A DNA stretch of 64,000 nt from Gordonia otitidis NBRC 100426 (GCF_000248075.1 NZ_BAFB01000076.1:18121-82120); one strand, 5' to 3'; positions 30,301 through 41,290 are shown, counted from the first letter of the stretch. Numbers and translations: made by a program. Notes: generated by a model not told the origin, from the letters alone.

Positions 30301-33300
30301 CAGCCTCACCGCAGGTCGATTCGTCGCCGACCCCCGTGTGTCGGGAGCGCTCATGTACCGCACGGGCGACGTCGTCCACCGCACCACCTCCGGTTCACTG
30401 GTGTTCGACGGTCGCAGCGACAACCAGGTCAAGGTGCGTGGATTCCGTATCGAACTGGACGAGGTCAGCAGCGCTCTGGCAACACATCCCGACGTCGACA
30501 CCGCGATCACCGTCGTCCACGGCGAGGGCGCCGACGCCCGCTTGATCGCGTACGTGTCGTCGAGAGCGGCCGACACACTCAGCGACAGCGCACTCATCGC
30601 CCACGTCGCACGTACCCTCCCGCGACAGATGGTGCCGTCGAACGTCGTCGTGCTCGATCGGTTGCCACTGACGCCCAACGGGAAGATCGATCGTCGGTCA
30701 CTGCCCGTACCCGACACACCCACGACAGCCCTGACCGCAACGAGGAGCGCCACAACAGATCTGACGACCGCTGCCGAGCGTCGTGTCGCCACGGCGATGG
30801 CGGCCGTGCTCGGTGTGCGCGCTGACAGCCTCGGTCCCGACACCGACTTCTTCGAGTCCGGGGGTACCTCGCTGCAGGCGACCACTCTCGCTGCCAGGCT
30901 CGGCACCGGCGACGGTCACCGACTGCGCGTTCGCGAGATCTTCGACAACCCGACGGTGCGCGCTCTCGCCACGCTCGTCGGTGAGACCGAGCCGACAGCC
31001 ACGGCGACGAAGACACCGGTGATCCCCCCGCGTGGCAGTGTCATTCCGATCGCGCCGATGCAGCGTCGACTGTTGTCGCTCGCACGCGCAAACTCCGCGT
31101 CGACCGACTACCTGATGCCCTTCACGCTGCGCCTGACCGGCCCCCTCGACCGCCGAGCGCTGCGTGACGCGCTGGTCGATCTCGCGTCGCGGCACGCCGG
31201 TCTGCGCACCATCTACCCGCCCGCCTCGGCCGGTGGCCTGCTCATCGGGGCGGAACGGACCATCGGGCACATGCAGCCGCTCGGCTACCGCAGTGACGAT
31301 GATGCGACCGCGCTGATCACGCACCTGTGTGCCATACCCATCGACATCTCGACGCAGCCTCCCCTGCGCGTGCACGTGCTGACCCGGATCTCCGACGACA
31401 CCACCGTCGAGCACATCCTGGTTCTCGTCGTGCACCATGTCGCCGCCGACGGCGCGTCGCTGCCGGTGCTGGTCGACGACCTGTCGACGGCATACGCAGA
31501 GCGACGTCGGGGGCGCCGGACCGGCTGGCAGGCGGCGTCTTTCGACTATCGCGACTACGCGGCGCTGGCCGCGACGTCTGCACGTCACTCGTCCGGCGGG
31601 GACCGACTGGCCTACTGGACGACGGCGTTGGCAGGGGCACCGGCCGACACCGCACCCACACCGATGCGGCCCGTCCGGTCGAGCACCCCCGGCACACCGG
31701 ACGGCTCCGTCTCCACCGCCGCCTCCATGTCGGCCGATGCCGTGCCGGCCGCCGACTCTGTGTCGGTACCGCTCGACGACGAGCTCCGACGTGCCGTGAC
31801 GGAGTGTGCCCGCGCGCATTCGACGACACCGTTCACCGTCCTCCACACCGCGTTGTCCACTCTGCTGTACCGCCTCGGGGTCGGCTCGGACGTGGTGATC
31901 GGCACACCGGTCGCGAACCGAGTACTGCATGAGGCGCCGGATACCGATTTCGCCCGAGTGGTCGGCATGTTCGTGAACACGGTGGCTCTGCGGACGCGGA
32001 TCGACGGCTCCGAACCCGTCGGCGAACTGCTCGGTCGGCTGCGCGACGACGACCTCGCCGCGCTCGATCACGGGGACGTTCCGTTCGACGATGTCGTCGC
32101 CGCAGTCAATCCCGACCGGTCGGCCGGGGGCCACCCGCTCTTCGACGTCGCGCTGTCCGTCCACGATTTCGGCGCAGACATCGCGCACGGCCGCATCCAG
32201 CTCGTCGACGGACTCGTCGGTGAGGTCGGCGAAGTGGGTGCAGCGCAGGCGAAGTTCGCTCTGCAGTTCACTCTCGCGGGCCTGCAGTCATCCCACGCGG
32301 CCCTGGAGGTGACGTACGCGACGAACCGCTATCGTCACTGCGAGGCACACGATCTCGCCGTCAGGTTCCTGCGAGTGGTGCGCGCGATCACCACCGACAC
32401 CGAGCGAGCCGTGGGTGACATCCGCGTCACCGATCCGCTCGAGGTGGCCGACGTCGCACCGGCCAGCGGCCCACGTCCCGGCGAGCCGATGACCTTCGGC
32501 GAAATCCTGGACGCAGCCGTGACCCGCGGCCAGGACCACATCGCCGCGACCGACGGCGTCGTCGACATCACCTACCGCGAACTCGACGCCCGCGCGCACC
32601 GACTGGCACGCCTACTCCTCGGCCGTGGCATCGGCGGCGGCGCACGACCGGGTTCCGATCCGGAACCGGTGGTGGCCATGGCCATCCCCCGGTCCATCGA
32701 GGCGCTGGTGGCGATCTGGGCGATCGTGCGATCCGGCGCGGCGTACGTACCGGTCGATCCGACGTATCCGCCCGAGCGGATTGCGCACATGCTCGCCGAC
32801 AGTGGCGCGCAGCTCGTCGTCACCGACACCGCGACCCGTGACCGGTTGCCGTCGACCGCACCGGTGATAGCCGTCGACGACGACGCCGTTCTCGCCCGTC
32901 TGGCGCGCCAGTCGTCGGCGCCGCTCACAAGCGCCGAGGCCATCCCCGCTCGCCCGGACCAGTTGGCGTACATCATCTACACCTCCGGCTCGACGGGACG
33001 TCCGAAGGGTGTGCTCGTGCCGCACTCCGGTTTGCGCGCGGTGCGAGACGAGTTGCGCACCCGTATGTCTCCCGACTCGCGTTCACGAGTGCTGCACTTC
33101 GCGTCGCCGAGTTTCGACGCGTCGGTTCTGGAGTTCTTGCTGGCAGCTGCGGGCTCCGCATGTCTGGTCATCGCACCGCCCGACCTGTACGGGGGCGAAC
33201 CGCTCGCGCGGTTCCTCACCGACAACCGTGTGACGCACGCGTTCATCACACCTGCTGCCATCGCGAGCATGTCGCCGACCGACGTCTCGACGCTGCACTG

Positions 33301-35182
33301 CCTGGCGATCGGTGGAGAAGCCTTCGGCGCCGATCTCGCCCGGCGGTGGGGCGCGGGCCACCGGGGATCGGGACGTCAGCGCGGATCGCAGAGCCGCCGG
33401 GTCATCAACGTCTACGGTCCCACCGAGACCACGGTGATCACCACGGCAAGCGACCCGCTGCGCGCACACGACGAATTGACCATGGGCACACCGAACAACG
33501 GCGTGAGCGCACTCGTCCTCGACGCCAGGCTCCACCCCGTTCCGGTCGGTGTCATCGGCGAGCTGTACCTGATCGGTTCGCAGGTGACCCGCGGCTATCA
33601 CCGTCGACCGGGGCTCACGGCGTCGCGGTACGTACCGGTCCCGATGGTCGCCGGAGACGAGTTCGCCGGCCGTCGCATGTACCGCACCGGCGATCTGGTG
33701 CGGTGGACGGTCGACGGGAGACTGTCCTACGTGACGCGCAGCGACAGCCAGGTGCAGGTGCGCGGCTTCCGGATCGAACTCGGCGAGATCGACGACGCGC
33801 TCGCCGCGGACCCCCGCGTCGACTTCGCGGTGACCGTCGTCGGCGGCGTCGAGCCCCCGTCCGACCACGCAGCGACAGGCAATGGCGCTCGACTGGACAG
33901 TTACGTGACCCTCGTCGGCGATGCCGGAAATTCAGGTATCACCGACGACGAGCTACGACGTGCTGTGGCACAACGCCTTCCGCGCCACATGGTTCCTGCG
34001 ACGGTGACGATTCTCGACGAGATCCCGTTGACCCCTGTCGGCAAACTCGACCGTGCCGCCCTGCCCGCACCGGTGATCGTGCGGCGTGGCCGAGTTCCGC
34101 GACCCGGGACCGAATCGACGATCTGCGAGGTGTTCGCCGAAGTCCTCGAGCTGCCCGTCGACGAGGTCGCCGCGGATGCCAGCTTCTTCGATCTCGGCGG
34201 GAACTCCTTGCAGGCAACGACTCTCACCGATCGACTGACGTCGGTGCTCGGCATCGAGATACGCGCCCACCATGTGTTCGCTGCGCCAACAGCCGCCGAA
34301 CTGGCTGCCGGTCTCGACCAGGCGACGGGTGGGTCGGAGCCGACTGCGGCCACCGACTCCCGCGCTGCGTGGCAGGTACTGATACCACTGCGCACGACGC
34401 CCGAGCACTCCACCCCGGTCAGCACACCGCTGTTCGCGGTACACCCGGCGATCGGGCTGTCCTGGGCGTTCGCGTCGTTGCTGCCCCACCTCGAGCCCGG
34501 ACGTGCCGTCTACGGACTGCAGAATCCCGAACTGTCCGGCCGGCGGGCACCGTCGTCACTGGGCGAGCTGGCCGCGTACTACGCCGAGCAGATCCAGTCG
34601 GTACAGCCCACCGGGCCCTACCATCTGCTCGGCTGGTCGCTCGGCGGCCTGATCGCGCAGGAGATCGCGGTCATTCTCGCCGAGAGTGGCGAGCACGTGG
34701 CCGATCTGACGATTCTCGATTCCTACGTGCTCTCCGACCGTCCCGATCTCGCCACCGAATCGTCGGTTGCAGAGCTGATGAGCGAATTCGGTATCACCAC
34801 CACCGATCTCACCGACACGTCCGACGTCGACGCCGCCTGGCATGCGGTACGACACGCGGGTGGTCTTCTCGGTGGGCTCTCGAGAGCGGAGTTCGGTGCG
34901 GTGCACCGCGTGTTCGAGAATGCGGGTGCGCTGGCACATCCGTGGCGTCCGCGGGTGTTCCACGGAGACGTCACCTTCGTGTCCGCGACCAGGGCCGCAC
35001 AGCCCGGCGCACCGGCGGTCGCGGGGTGGCACCCCTACATCGACGGAACGATCCACAACATCGACGTCGACTGCTCACACGCACGAATGCTGTTGCCGGA
35101 GAATGTGATCTCCTTTGCCGACGTCTTGTCCCCACGACCGCGTCGAACGGCGCGGCACCACATCGAGAGGAATGACTCATGA
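21374..35182 (+). CDS. Four-module nonribosomal peptide synthetase with C-terminal thioesterase (NRPS-1)
   Basis: This 4602-residue protein has the order C-A-T-C-A-T-C-A-T-C-A-T-TE. The C-domain motifs are HHVAFDG (residue 155), HHLAADG (1233), HHIAADG (2308) and HHVAADG (3354). The A-domain SGSTG/SGTTG loops are near 640, 1712, 2780 and 3870. The T-domain serines are S1035, S2107, S3166 and S4278. The TE has GWSLGG (S4422) and a late His4569. By alignment to GrsA positions I read the A pockets as DVWHFSLIDK (Ser, one residue from EntF), DALFVGAVVK, DALFGGCIVK and DALFAGVVIK (unassigned). The N-terminal C domain resembles EntF/DhbF, so a donor made elsewhere is likely. There is no E domain. 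The GTG at 21374 has GAGGAGG upstream. The stop overlaps the MbtH gene. Confidence 0.93.
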   Translation: MSTEVSTTHVTGSQVGAGHAEGHALPLTAAQRGIFFAQQLDPDIPMSVAAFAEFFDDVDADVMDRAVRSTAHDTESGLLRVVDDEDGEPRIVVDRARTIELGLLDFSDAEDPRGRALAWIDEHRSRRVDVYSDPLLETYLLRLGPHHVLWYCWGHHVAFDGYAAMFMMVRVAAHYTAMTTGTAVPPSTSASMSQIADIDHDYRASAAFVEARKFWEQRLRPGGADAPPPTSLSTASAPAAPVAAVESVELDADLVETIRARAAEHGVRTASVITAAVALYLARLNDRDDAMLSLPVACRDTDLLRTSAGLTSNVVPVGMGFDATTTIADALRITNSDIKHAVRHQRFRHEEISADILGRTDGTRGFFGPMVNVMLFFEHIDFGSLRGALNVLSTGPVEDASINVYDGFTGGMRLDLEANPNLYSAADITRHHSRIVDFLRRFATAPAHTPVVDVVPATSAEMEAIDDAAHGRSVVDDGSTLLSLLDEGFADSIATHVAVIEPDVAQLDIATFTARARAAAASLSSRGIGPESVVGVALPRSADQVLALHAVIRSGAAFLPIDPAEPPHRLAHILETARPAAVIAAPEWSPQTGSSDTPDDIATTLLSLDELTAAPDSAVHVASAHPRAPRPDHPAYVLFTSGSTGRPKGVVIDHRAIVNRLRWMQDHYHLTADDRVLQKTPATFDVSVWEFFWPFIAGATLVVARPDGHRDPWYLRDVIAEHGITTVHFVPSMLSAFAEAHMDEAASSRDSLGSLRQIFTSGEALAPATVGAIRALTSAPVHNLYGPTEAAIDVTFHDACRSDAGDVPIGVPVDNTSAHVLDHHLMPQPIGAVGELYLGGVQLARGYANRPDLTAARFVADPRRDGARLYRTGDLVRRRASGEIDYLGRADSQVKIRGQRVEPGEVESALSTLPGVHAAAVVALDDAEVGGTVLVGYVSGSDELDSRDLRGELAEHVPAHMVPSTICVLPALPTTTNGKLDRSALPAPTRPAPATGRVEPRTALERAVADTVAAVLGSAVPVSMSGNLFSLGGNSLSATRVSARLARVTGHRLPLRTVFDAPDLAALAAALSSAGVHDDVRPATSSPHARATRGERIPLSPAQHRLWLTARLDPDSAAAYHIPFSIRLVGTLDVESLQAALDDVVTRHEPLRSTVSERDGQAYLNIHAPGAMSVALPVDDLARTDEVDGVENEVARRTADVAAEEFDLTRDIPIRARLLRAAPDDHTLVVVIHHLAADGWSLAPFAADLATAYRARLTGVAPGWKPLPVTYSDVAVGQQEALLGDASADLDFWRARLTDAPTETELPHDRPRTHRAATTGDVVSVRLPAGRHGALAGVATDNDATLFMAIHAAVATLLRGFAQNDEIVLGTPVSGRGDADVDTLVGMFVNTLALPTRIDKNASFSEILRAVRAADLDAFDHADLPFDHLVNELNPQRSAQVHPFFQVSVSVDNRDDITIDLPGLTATATPVEIGRTKFDLSFTFVEYTDDNGSPAGMDVEISYATELFDAATVSGLGSRLAKIIAAITDDPTRPVGDIGMLDLGERLGLVPAVGAGTRPVEHFSSIIAAAVATEPDRIAVTDGITSLTYRELDAGAELLAERLRSEGIGPEDFVAVALPRGIDWVRTVWAVTRCGAAWVPIDPTYPPARIDFMLTDSGACLLVNDTGSLATLGTAAQHISTLTLDDLKPSDGRSTARTADLSVDQPAYMIYTSGTTGTPKGVVVSHRGLADFAAQQVSQFGLRADSRTMHMASPSFDASVLELLMAFSAASTMRIVGPDPAAGAELTDLMRSAGVTHAFLTPSLLTTMDPTAVPELDVLVIGGEHPNPEAVRRWSETTTIFNAYGPTETTVVATVSDPIVDTATSDYSPRVTIGRPIRGVSTVVLDERLQPVAPGTTGELYVAGTHLARGYHGVHGLTSKRFVANPFGDPGDRMYRTGDLVRWTRDHRLEFRGRADHQAKVRGHRIELGEVDAALTALDEVVASVSVVDGDGANARLVSFVALDRTRSEQISSRAHAEIQSRLRDRLPRHMIPTAIVVVPEIPTTPAGKIDMRALPTPDAAATRDADVTAPRTEAERTIMSLFAEVLGRPADDVGVDDDFFDLGGNSLLATQLADSVGQRTGTRVPVREIFDHPTVAELALQWAGPAGDLLAGAHGESQTEHALLQHDPTSPVAPGPAQEQLWFLNTLGNDTADDDLPPASYSIAFALDIRGPLDVDALEGALNWVIDRHEPLRTVYPESDGRPELSVCSGDSVVLHVDADVSVDQWARAAEALAQCPFDLTRDLPIRVRLHRLTDEPHHHKLTVVVHHIAADGASMAPLAHDLAGAYADLSDGRSPSADPLPLVYRDFLRWQRESLDTRLPALTGWWRTALDGVDSAPVLLPDAPDAHDVDVEQGADVVEVALDRGLRERLTELGGATTTEFMAIHAVLAALLRRHCADPDVHTVGADADIVIGTPVAGRADPRLAGLVGMFVNSVVLRTRVDGGWSAAELFDEVRRADLDALSHADMPFDAVVAAVRPPRTGRHPLFAISLTVDDDPLTTSDIALGDLRTAVEEVDTGAVRFDLEVQSRGDTLRMTFATDVFTRSRVEKLADDFVELARQLVTHPRKRIDEHLVDAPSTATAFSPDPVHLADLLDLTATRHRDLVAVVDGDMTLTYAELDELSAQWAAGLRNEGVGPEHIVAVALPRSWRFVAALWAVLRAGGVVLPIDPRYPAERIAHMIRDCDTHVGITDPDTAIAEHSTSDVRWLTPEILGQPGGSTTAPAPRRVDAAAYVIYTSGSTGTPKGVAVTHRGIGAFSQSQRDRYDVHSGDRTLHFASPGFDATFLEFLLAFDAGATMVIAPPTIYGGDELVDFLDDTAVTHAFITPAALMAATPRPLPQLRTLGVGGEASPPELVAAWAPGRRYVNCYGPTETTIVATMSQPLQPGDDITIGEPVNGCTALVLDHRLAPVRDQVPGELYLAGPGIARGYLGRPSLTAGRFVADPRVSGALMYRTGDVVHRTTSGSLVFDGRSDNQVKVRGFRIELDEVSSALATHPDVDTAITVVHGEGADARLIAYVSSRAADTLSDSALIAHVARTLPRQMVPSNVVVLDRLPLTPNGKIDRRSLPVPDTPTTALTATRSATTDLTTAAERRVATAMAAVLGVRADSLGPDTDFFESGGTSLQATTLAARLGTGDGHRLRVREIFDNPTVRALATLVGETEPTATATKTPVIPPRGSVIPIAPMQRRLLSLARANSASTDYLMPFTLRLTGPLDRRALRDALVDLASRHAGLRTIYPPASAGGLLIGAERTIGHMQPLGYRSDDDATALITHLCAIPIDISTQPPLRVHVLTRISDDTTVEHILVLVVHHVAADGASLPVLVDDLSTAYAERRRGRRTGWQAASFDYRDYAALAATSARHSSGGDRLAYWTTALAGAPADTAPTPMRPVRSSTPGTPDGSVSTAASMSADAVPAADSVSVPLDDELRRAVTECARAHSTTPFTVLHTALSTLLYRLGVGSDVVIGTPVANRVLHEAPDTDFARVVGMFVNTVALRTRIDGSEPVGELLGRLRDDDLAALDHGDVPFDDVVAAVNPDRSAGGHPLFDVALSVHDFGADIAHGRIQLVDGLVGEVGEVGAAQAKFALQFTLAGLQSSHAALEVTYATNRYRHCEAHDLAVRFLRVVRAITTDTERAVGDIRVTDPLEVADVAPASGPRPGEPMTFGEILDAAVTRGQDHIAATDGVVDITYRELDARAHRLARLLLGRGIGGGARPGSDPEPVVAMAIPRSIEALVAIWAIVRSGAAYVPVDPTYPPERIAHMLADSGAQLVVTDTATRDRLPSTAPVIAVDDDAVLARLARQSSAPLTSAEAIPARPDQLAYIIYTSGSTGRPKGVLVPHSGLRAVRDELRTRMSPDSRSRVLHFASPSFDASVLEFLLAAAGSACLVIAPPDLYGGEPLARFLTDNRVTHAFITPAAIASMSPTDVSTLHCLAIGGEAFGADLARRWGAGHRGSGRQRGSQSRRVINVYGPTETTVITTASDPLRAHDELTMGTPNNGVSALVLDARLHPVPVGVIGELYLIGSQVTRGYHRRPGLTASRYVPVPMVAGDEFAGRRMYRTGDLVRWTVDGRLSYVTRSDSQVQVRGFRIELGEIDDALAADPRVDFAVTVVGGVEPPSDHAATGNGARLDSYVTLVGDAGNSGITDDELRRAVAQRLPRHMVPATVTILDEIPLTPVGKLDRAALPAPVIVRRGRVPRPGTESTICEVFAEVLELPVDEVAADASFFDLGGNSLQATTLTDRLTSVLGIEIRAHHVFAAPTAAELAAGLDQATGGSEPTAATDSRAAWQVLIPLRTTPEHSTPVSTPLFAVHPAIGLSWAFASLLPHLEPGRAVYGLQNPELSGRRAPSSLGELAAYYAEQIQSVQPTGPYHLLGWSLGGLIAQEIAVILAESGEHVADLTILDSYVLSDRPDLATESSVAELMSEFGITTTDLTDTSDVDAAWHAVRHAGGLLGGLSRAEFGAVHRVFENAGALAHPWRPRVFHGDVTFVSATRAAQPGAPAVAGWHPYIDGTIHNIDVDCSHARMLLPENVISFADVLSPRPRRTARHHIERNDS

Positions 35183-35421
35183 CCAACCCGTTCGACGACG
35201 TCAACGGCGTGTTCCTGGTCCTGGTGAACCACGAGAACCAGCATTCGCTGTGGCCTCGGTTCGCTCCGGTCCCCGCCGGTTGGCGCAGCGTGTTCGGGCC
35301 ATCCGGCCACGACGAATGTCTGGCCTACGTCGAAAAGAACTGGACCGATCTGCGGCCCGCGAGCCTCATCGAAGCGATGGAAGGGAGCAGTCATGCCGAC
35401 CGGGCGACACAGGATGACTGA
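35179..35421 (+). CDS. MbtH-like protein (NRPS-1 partner)
   Basis: This 80-residue protein has the MbtH signature: [14 protein letters not shown] and, near the end, WTDLRPASL. Such proteins bind A domains and support their folding and adenylation activity. The ATG overlaps the NRPS-1 stop by 4 bases (ATGA), so it is coupled to that enzyme. A second MbtH-like gene at 46337-46594 belongs to the other NRPS locus. The two differ mainly at the C-terminal tail. Confidence 0.95.
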   Translation: MTNPFDDVNGVFLVLVNHENQHSLWPRFAPVPAGWRSVFGPSGHDECLAYVEKNWTDLRPASLIEAMEGSSHADRATQDD

Positions 35422-36463
35422 TCCCATCGACACCCCGACCACCAACGCGCTGGAATTGCGGGGTGTACGAAAGGTGTTCACCTCCGGCCTCGGGCGGCGC
35501 CGACGCATCGTCACGGCCGTGGACCGCCTCGACCTGACGATCCCCGCCGGCACCGTCCACGCCCTCCTCGGCCCGAACGGGGCCGGTAAGACCACCACCG
35601 TCCGCATGGTGGCGACGCTGCTGCGTCCCGATGCGGGCACGGTGACCGTCGACGGGATCGACGCGCTGCGCGAACCCGACCGTGCACGCGAGATCATCGG
35701 CGTCTCAGGACAATACGCCGCAGTGGACGGAACCCTCACCGGTTTCGAGAACCTACGCATGGTCGCGCAGCTCTACGGCCACCGACGACGCGAAGCGGCC
35801 GAACTGGCGCGGGACATGATCACCGACCTCGGACTCGACGACGCCGCCGATCGTCCGATGCGCACCTATTCGGGTGGCATGCGGCGGCGGCTCGACCTCG
35901 CGGGAGCGCTCGTCAATCGTCCGCGTCTGGTCATCCTGGACGAGCCGACGACGGGACTCGACCCGCGCGGTCGTCGACAGATCTGGGATCTGATCGCGTC
36001 ACAGGTGCGCGCGGGTACCACCGTGCTGCTGACGACGCAATACCTCGAGGAGGCCGACACGCTTGCCGACGAGATCACCGTGATAGACCACGGTCGGATT
36101 CGTGCACAGGGCAGCGCCGAGCAACTCAAGAACTCGATCACACCGGAGATCCTGACCGTCGAGTTCGACGCCGAACCCACCGGCGCGCAAGCGGTTCTCG
36201 TTTCGAGAACGCTCGCCGCGATCGGGGTCGGATCGCCGAACCGGTCGGCCCCCGACCAGTGGTCGGTGCCCGTTGCCGAGGGCGCGCACGACATCCCCGA
36301 CGTTGTCCGCGCACTCGATGCGGTCGGCACACCGGTACGCAGTGTCTCGGTGGCCGGGCCGACGCTCGACGACGTCTTCCTGCAGCTGACCGACCACGCA
36401 GTCGGCACCGACAGCGTGGCCAGACCGACCGACGACGTACGGGAGACCGCTGATGTTCACTGA
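35393..36463 (+). CDS. ABC exporter ATPase, DrrA-like
   Basis: This 356-residue protein has Walker [10 protein letters not shown], signature [12 protein letters not shown], Walker [13 protein letters not shown] and the H-loop region [11 protein letters not shown]. The C-terminal 100 residues resemble the extension of daunorubicin-resistance (DrrA) ATPases. The ATG at 35393 follows GGAAGGGAG by 5 bases and lies inside the end of the MbtH gene; an ATG at 35414 is the alternative. Its position straight after NRPS-1 and MbtH suggests export of the NRPS product. Confidence 0.9.
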   Translation: MPTGRHRMTDPIDTPTTNALELRGVRKVFTSGLGRRRRIVTAVDRLDLTIPAGTVHALLGPNGAGKTTTVRMVATLLRPDAGTVTVDGIDALREPDRAREIIGVSGQYAAVDGTLTGFENLRMVAQLYGHRRREAAELARDMITDLGLDDAADRPMRTYSGGMRRRLDLAGALVNRPRLVILDEPTTGLDPRGRRQIWDLIASQVRAGTTVLLTTQYLEEADTLADEITVIDHGRIRAQGSAEQLKNSITPEILTVEFDAEPTGAQAVLVSRTLAAIGVGSPNRSAPDQWSVPVAEGAHDIPDVVRALDAVGTPVRSVSVAGPTLDDVFLQLTDHAVGTDSVARPTDDVRETADVH

Positions 36464-37235
36464 CACCGCCGTCATAGTCGAGCGCAATCTGCTCACGGTT
36501 CGACGGATTCCCACGCTGCTCGTCAGCGCGACGATCCAGCCACTGATGTTCGTGTTCCTCTTCGCCTACGTGTTCGGTGCCACGTTCGGTGGACACTCCT
36601 ACCGCGAATACCTCATGGCCGGGATCTTCACGCAGACAGTCGTGTTCAACGCCGCGTTCACCACGGTCGGGCTCGCGAACGACATGTCGGACGGGATCAT
36701 CGATCGACTCCGTTCGCTGCCGATGTCGCGGCTCGCAGTCATCGCCGGTCGGGTCGGATCGGACATGCTCCTCGGCCTCGTCGGTCTCGCGGTCATGGTC
36801 GTCAGTGGTCTCGTCATAGGCTGGCGGATACACGGTTCGATGACCGATGCGGCGATAGCGTTCGGGGTGATCGTGTTGTTCGCGCTCGCGATGGCATGGG
36901 TGGGAGCGGTCACCGGACTGACGGCGCCGAATGTCGAAGTGGCACAGAGCATCGGATTCCTGTGGATGTTTCCCGTGACGTTCTTGTCGTCGGCGTTCAT
37001 CTCCGCGGCCAGTCTGCCGGGGCCGTTACGGACTGTGGCGGAGTGGAATCCGGTCACAGCCGTGGCAACCACGAGCCGTGAACATCTCGGCAACGGCGCA
37101 CCACGAGACTTCGTGCCCCCGTCGGGCTGGGTCGCCGAGCACGCCCTCGGCTATTCGATCGGCTGGAGCACCGCCATCCTCGCCGTGTGCATGCCGTTGT
37201 CGCTGATGCTCTACCGTCGCGCGGCGAGCAGATGA
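36453..37235 (+). CDS. ABC-2 type exporter permease, DrrB-like
   Basis: This 260-residue membrane protein has six hydrophobic segments in the ABC-2 layout, for example TLLVSATIQPLMFVFLFAYVFGATF. The loop ANDMSDGIIDRLRSLPMSR is the conserved cytoplasmic EAA-like motif of DrrB permeases. The C-terminal part has WNPVTAVATTSREHLGN. It overlaps the ATPase gene by 11 bases. It completes an NRPS-MbtH-DrrAB operon. Confidence 0.9.
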   Translation: MFTDTAVIVERNLLTVRRIPTLLVSATIQPLMFVFLFAYVFGATFGGHSYREYLMAGIFTQTVVFNAAFTTVGLANDMSDGIIDRLRSLPMSRLAVIAGRVGSDMLLGLVGLAVMVVSGLVIGWRIHGSMTDAAIAFGVIVLFALAMAWVGAVTGLTAPNVEVAQSIGFLWMFPVTFLSSAFISAASLPGPLRTVAEWNPVTAVATTSREHLGNGAPRDFVPPSGWVAEHALGYSIGWSTAILAVCMPLSLMLYRRAASR

Positions 37236-37330
37236 ACCCGGCCCGAAGCGACCGAGCCGTACCTGACACGGCACGACACCGTATGGGCCGAATCGCCACA
37301 CAGACAACGCGGCGTGGCTACCGTGGTGGG

Positions 37331-37945
37331 GTGACATCCGGCCACGCCTCGACGGGAGACGGCGACGATCGTCCCGCGGGCGCCACGTCGGAAGCGGGCG
37401 CACTGCGCGAACTGTTGTCGGCATCGGCCGGCGGTGATCGGGCAGCATTCGGTCGGCTCTACGACCTGACCAGCGCGCGGATATACGGACTGGCATTGCG
37501 CGTGATCCGCGACGTCCACTACGCGGAAGAGGTCGTGCAGGAGTCCTACCTCCAGTACTGGCAGAAGGCAGGCGAGTATCAGCCGTCGCGCGGTTCGGTG
37601 ATCACGTGGATGATGACGATCGCTCATCGCCGGGCCGTCGACCGGGTGCGCACCGAGGAACTGCAACAGCGCAAGGCCGCAGAGTACGGCGCGGGCAACG
37701 TGAGCACCCCGCACCCGATTCCGCTCGAGGTGGTCGTCGACCGCGAGGAGACCCGCGAGCTGCGTACGTGCCTCGACCGACTGACAGAACTCCAGCGCGC
37801 CAGCATCGAGATGTCGTACTTCAACGGCATGACCTATCCCGAGGTCGCGGCGATCACCTCCACGCCGCTGCCGACGATCAAGTCGCGCATCCGCGACGGT
37901 CTCCGTCGTCTCAAGAAGTGTTTGCACGGTGATGGCGATGGCTGA
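37331..37945 (+). CDS. sigK: ECF RNA polymerase sigma factor, SigK-like
   Basis: This 204-residue protein has sigma-2 (FGRLYDLTSARIYGLALRVIRDVHYAEEVVQESYLQYW) and sigma-4 (CLDRLTELQRASIEMSYFNGMTYPEVAAI...TIKSRIRDGLRRL). The GTG at 37331 follows GGTGGG; a longer frame upstream overlaps the permease end and is rejected. Its stop overlaps the anti-sigma gene. In mycobacteria SigK is held by the membrane anti-sigma RskA and responds to redox conditions. The assignment as SigK rests on similarity and the partner gene. Confidence 0.85.
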   Translation: MTSGHASTGDGDDRPAGATSEAGALRELLSASAGGDRAAFGRLYDLTSARIYGLALRVIRDVHYAEEVVQESYLQYWQKAGEYQPSRGSVITWMMTIAHRRAVDRVRTEELQQRKAAEYGAGNVSTPHPIPLEVVVDREETRELRTCLDRLTELQRASIEMSYFNGMTYPEVAAITSTPLPTIKSRIRDGLRRLKKCLHGDGDG

Positions 37946-38774
37946 CACCGAGTGGCTCGACGACCACATCGAGTTGTACGCGATCGACGCGCTCCCGCCC
38001 GCCGAGAACGAACGTGTGCGCCGGGAACTCGACGATCTCAGCCCCGTCGAGCTACGGATCTACCGCGCCCGCATCACCGACGTCCGGTCTGCGGTCACCG
38101 ACCTGGCGAGCGGATTCGCGCTGGCCGCACCGACAGAGCTGCGCGAGACGGTTCTCGATCGGGTGTTCACCGCCGACAGCGCCCCCGACCACGCAGCCGA
38201 GATCGGCACCGACCGGGACCCCGACAGCGACTCCGGCCCCGGTGACGACTCCGGCCCCGGCGCCGACGGGACGTCGACCGTCGTCGCGCTCGACCACGCC
38301 AGAAACCGCCGCCGACGCGTCTCACTCGCAGTCGGAGCCGCAGCGGTCACGGTGGCGGTCGCGCTCGGCGCGGGTGTACTGATCGGACGGTCCACAGCGC
38401 CGGAGTCGACGCCGTCGACGACGACCGCCCAGCAGGTGTCCGACATCCTCGCCGCTCCCGACGCACGGTCGACGGTCTCGCCGCTGGCCGACGACCGGGG
38501 CACAGTGACCGTCGTGAGCTCGAAGTCGGCCAACCGCGCAGTTGCGCTGCTGCGTGACCAGCGCAATCGTCTCGCGGCAGACCAGACATTCCAACTCTGG
38601 CTGATCGGCAAGTCCGACAAACCGGTGTCGGCAGGTCTCGCGGACGGCGCGGGAGCGGGAGCGCCGGTGGTCATCGACGCGCTCGACGCTTCGCGGGTTC
38701 TGGCGGTGACCATCGAGCCACAAGGCGGATCCCCGCAGCCGACGAGCGCTATTCTGACCCAGGTTCCGTTGTAA
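37938..38774 (+). CDS. rskA: Membrane anti-sigma factor, RskA-like
   Basis: This roughly 278-residue protein has a cytoplasmic anti-sigma domain (DDHIELYAIDALPPAENERVRREL...) without the zinc HxxxCxxC motif. An acidic low-complexity linker with repeated SGPG follows, then one membrane helix (SLAVGAAAVTVAVALGAGVLIG) and an extracellular anti-sigma-K domain (LLRDQRNRLAADQTFQLWLIG). Starts at 37929 (GTG), 37932 and 37938 (ATG) are possible; all overlap sigK. It would hold SigK at the membrane. Confidence 0.87.
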   Translation: MADTEWLDDHIELYAIDALPPAENERVRRELDDLSPVELRIYRARITDVRSAVTDLASGFALAAPTELRETVLDRVFTADSAPDHAAEIGTDRDPDSDSGPGDDSGPGADGTSTVVALDHARNRRRRVSLAVGAAAVTVAVALGAGVLIGRSTAPESTPSTTTAQQVSDILAAPDARSTVSPLADDRGTVTVVSSKSANRAVALLRDQRNRLAADQTFQLWLIGKSDKPVSAGLADGAGAGAPVVIDALDASRVLAVTIEPQGGSPQPTSAILTQVPL

Positions 38775-38867
38775 CGTCGGCGCACGGGTGGCGCGTCATA
38801 CGGTACTCAGAGACGTCGGGTTCGCCGTTGACTGCGACCCCGGACCGCCGATACCGATCGCAGGAGA

Positions 38868-39864
38868 ATGATGCGTCGACAGCACTTGATCTGGCTGATC
38901 CTGGGACTCACGCTCGCCGCGTTCCTGGGAACGACGACGCCGGCGCAGGCAGCGCCGACGTCGAGCATCGTGAGCTCAACCGATGACTCCCCCCAGCAGG
39001 TCACCCTCATGGTGCACAGTGCGTCGATGGACCGCACCATCCCGGTCACGGTGTTGACCCCGAAGAATCGCACGCGACCGGCTCCCGCTCTCTATCTGCT
39101 CAACGGCGCAGGCGGCGGGGAGGATTCGGCCACCTGGAACGCCCGCACCGACTACAAGAAGTTCTTCGCCGACAAGAACGTCTACGTCGTGACCCCGATC
39201 GGCGGCGCCTTCTCGTACTACACCGACTGGCAACGCGACGACCCTGTCCTCGGCCGCAACAAATGGCAGACCTTCCTCACAAGAGAACTGCCACCGTTGA
39301 TCGACAAGCGTTTCCCGACCACCGGAAAAGTGGCGGTCGCAGGGATCTCGATGGCCGGCACCACGGTGTTCAATCTCGCCCTCGCTGCGCCGGGGATGTA
39401 TCGCTCGATCGCCGCATTCAGCGGCTGCGCACGTACAAGCGACCCCGTCGGCCAGCAGTACATCCGCTTCGTTGTCGAGAACCGCGGCGGCGGCAACATG
39501 ACCAATATGTGGGGCCCGCTCAACGGCCCGGGTTGGCGCGCAAACGACCCCCTACCTCAATGCGGCGAAGCTTCGCGGCACCAAGGTCTACATGACCGCG
39601 GGCACAGGACTTCCCGGTAAGCACGAACAACTCTCGGACCCTGGAATCGACGGTGACCAATTCGCCCTGGGCAACCAGGTGCTGCTCGGCGGCGCGATCG
39701 AATTCGGCATCGACCAGTGCACACGCCAGATGGCGACCCGTCTCGCCCAACTCGGCATTCCTGCACAGGTCAATCTGCGTCCCGTCGGCACCCACTCGTG
39801 GGGCTACTGGCAGGACGACCTACACCAGACCTGGCCGTCGATCGCTCGCGATATCGGGGCGTGA
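38868..39864 (+). pseudogene. Mycolyltransferase/antigen-85-like esterase interrupted by a +1 frameshift
   Basis: The first frame gives a signal peptide (LIWLILGLTLAAFLGTTTPAQA) and an esterase core with the nucleophile motif GISMAG. At about 39548-39552 a run of five C shifts the frame. Removing one C restores DPYLNAAKLRGTKVYMTAGTG, then GTHSWGYWQDDL at the end, the HSWxYW motif of antigen-85-type mycolyltransferases. The repaired protein would be about 331 residues, normal for the family, which transfers mycolic acids to trehalose or arabinogalactan. The frameshift in a homopolymer may be a sequencing error or a true mutation. AGGAGA precedes two adjacent ATGs (38868, 38871). Confidence 0.85.
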
Positions 39865-39915
39865 GACGCAGAGGGTGACAGGCTCGGCGCCCACGACGTC
39901 GGGGGCACCGATACG

Positions 39916-40300
39916 TCACCAGAGGTCGAGACTGGTGTAACCGTCCTGGAGCGCGGGCGAGCAGGTGGGTCTTGGTCGGTGCGGGCCGGCCGGCCGCTGT
40001 GTACTTGGTGCGGATTCGCGCGAGATGGGTGCTCACCGTCGACGCCGAGATGAACAGTTCGGCGGCGGCGTCCTCTTTCGACTCGGCACGCAGCCAGGTC
40101 AACAGCACCTCCACCTCGCGACGCGACAGCACGGGCCTGCGCGACGCATCCGCCTCGTGGCCGTGGCGGTAATCGTCCATCCTGGCGATCTGAGTGGGGA
40201 CGACTGCACGCGACACCCCGCCCCGATCAGACGAGATGGTGTGCGCAGGCACAGGTGCTACTCCCCCACGGGGCACACTGGCCTCAGGAACTACGGTCAC
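39916..40300 (-). pseudogene. Short LuxR-type HTH regulator with frameshifted C-terminus
   Basis: The frame contains a clear LuxR helix-turn-helix: LSRREVEVLLTWLRAESKEDAAAELFISASTVSTHLARIRTKY, then GRPAPTKTHLLARA. Related actinobacterial proteins continue LARALQDGYxSLDxW and stop. Here that text (LQDGYTSLDLW, stop at 39916) is present in another frame. The junction reads as if one GC were lost from a GCGCGC run near 39950. The uncorrected frame runs on to 39770 through Arg-rich text and overlaps the esterase gene. The start (GTG 40300) is uncertain. It is convergent with the frameshifted esterase. Confidence 0.65.
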
Positions 40301-40404
40301 GAGTACGTCCTTCTACATAATGTCTTCACGACACCGATCCCCGACACTCAGCAAATGATAAGGATCGACTCTGACATATCGGTAGTCCCTTAAATGGGGT
40401 CTTT

Positions 40405-40418
40405 GTTGCATGTGCAAC
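40405..40418. promoter_or_regulatory. Inverted repeat upstream of the acetoacetate-decarboxylase-like gene
   Basis: GTTGCA and TGCAAC flank a 2-base centre (TG) 125 bases before the start at 40544, within the 243-base divergent gap to the LuxR-type gene. This is a possible operator; the sequence is otherwise without features. Confidence 0.3.
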
Positions 40419-40543
40419 CACCGCCCCCTGAGAAGGTCCTCGATGCCACGTTCTCGCCCCCGCTCATCAGGCGATATGCAAAACTGGAACACGTTCTCAT
40501 CGGCTCGAGATGCTGAACGTTCCGGTTCTGCGAAAGGCGGCCC

Positions 40544-41290
40544 ATGCCCTCCCCATCGACCCACTCCGTTCTCGGCACGACGGTGACGATGCCCGTCGAG
40601 ATCAGGGACGCGCGGTGCGTCGCAGCGGGCTTCACCGCCGATGCCGATGCGATGGCGAGCATCATCAACACGTCCGGCGCCGACGGACTGCGTCCGCTTC
40701 GGCTACGTCCGGGCCGTGGTGTCGTGATGCTGGTCTTCGTCGACTATGTCGACGGAGACCTCGGGCCGTACAACGAATTCGGCGTGTGTCTGCTCGTCGA
40801 GGATCCCGCGACGCCCGCATCACCCCTGCGCGCGCTCGGATCGATAGCGCGCGGTGACGCGCACGCCCTCATCCACCGACTGCCCGTCGACGGCGAGTTC
40901 ACACGCGAAGCGGGGCGCGGGATCTGGGGCTTTCCCAAATTCCTCGCCGACTTCGACGTCGATCACGACGGTTCGCGCAAGCGTGCCAGCGTCGCGGAGG
41001 ACGGCAGGCTGATCGCGTCACTCGAGACCGCCCCCGGTATTCCGGTGCCCGCGGCGTCGGGCGCCACCGATCTCACGGCGTATTCCTGCCTCGACGGCCA
41101 ACTCAGGTCGATTCCCTGGCGCCTCGGCTCCCTGCGTGGAGTTCGCGCCCGTGTCGGCGGCGCCGGACTGATCCTCGGCGGACATCCGATCGCCGACGAA
41201 TTGCGCGGTCTCCGGCTGAGCAGGCACGCACTGATGACGATGTCGGTGGACCACCTTGCCATGACGTTCGGCGACGCCACAGACCTCTGA
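40544..41290 (+). CDS. Acetoacetate decarboxylase-family protein
   Basis: This 248-residue protein has the family motif GIWGFPKFLADF, whose Lys is the Schiff-base residue in acetoacetate decarboxylase. DYVDGDLGPYNEFGVCLLV upstream and GGHPIADELRGLRLSRHALM near the C-terminus are also typical. The family includes true decarboxylases and enzymes that use the same lysine for other keto-acid chemistry, so the substrate is not assigned. The ATG at 40544 follows AAAGGCGG. It stands alone before the pirin gene. Confidence 0.78.
   Translation: MPSPSTHSVLGTTVTMPVEIRDARCVAAGFTADADAMASIINTSGADGLRPLRLRPGRGVVMLVFVDYVDGDLGPYNEFGVCLLVEDPATPASPLRALGSIARGDAHALIHRLPVDGEFTREAGRGIWGFPKFLADFDVDHDGSRKRASVAEDGRLIASLETAPGIPVPAASGATDLTAYSCLDGQLRSIPWRLGSLRGVRARVGGAGLILGGHPIADELRGLRLSRHALMTMSVDHLAMTFGDATDL

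Noticed and set aside
40476..40525. LexA (SOS) box before the acetoacetate-decarboxylase-like gene
   Set aside because: GAAC and GTTC half-sites occur, but with spacers of 2 and 0 bases instead of the 4 required in actinobacterial SOS boxes.
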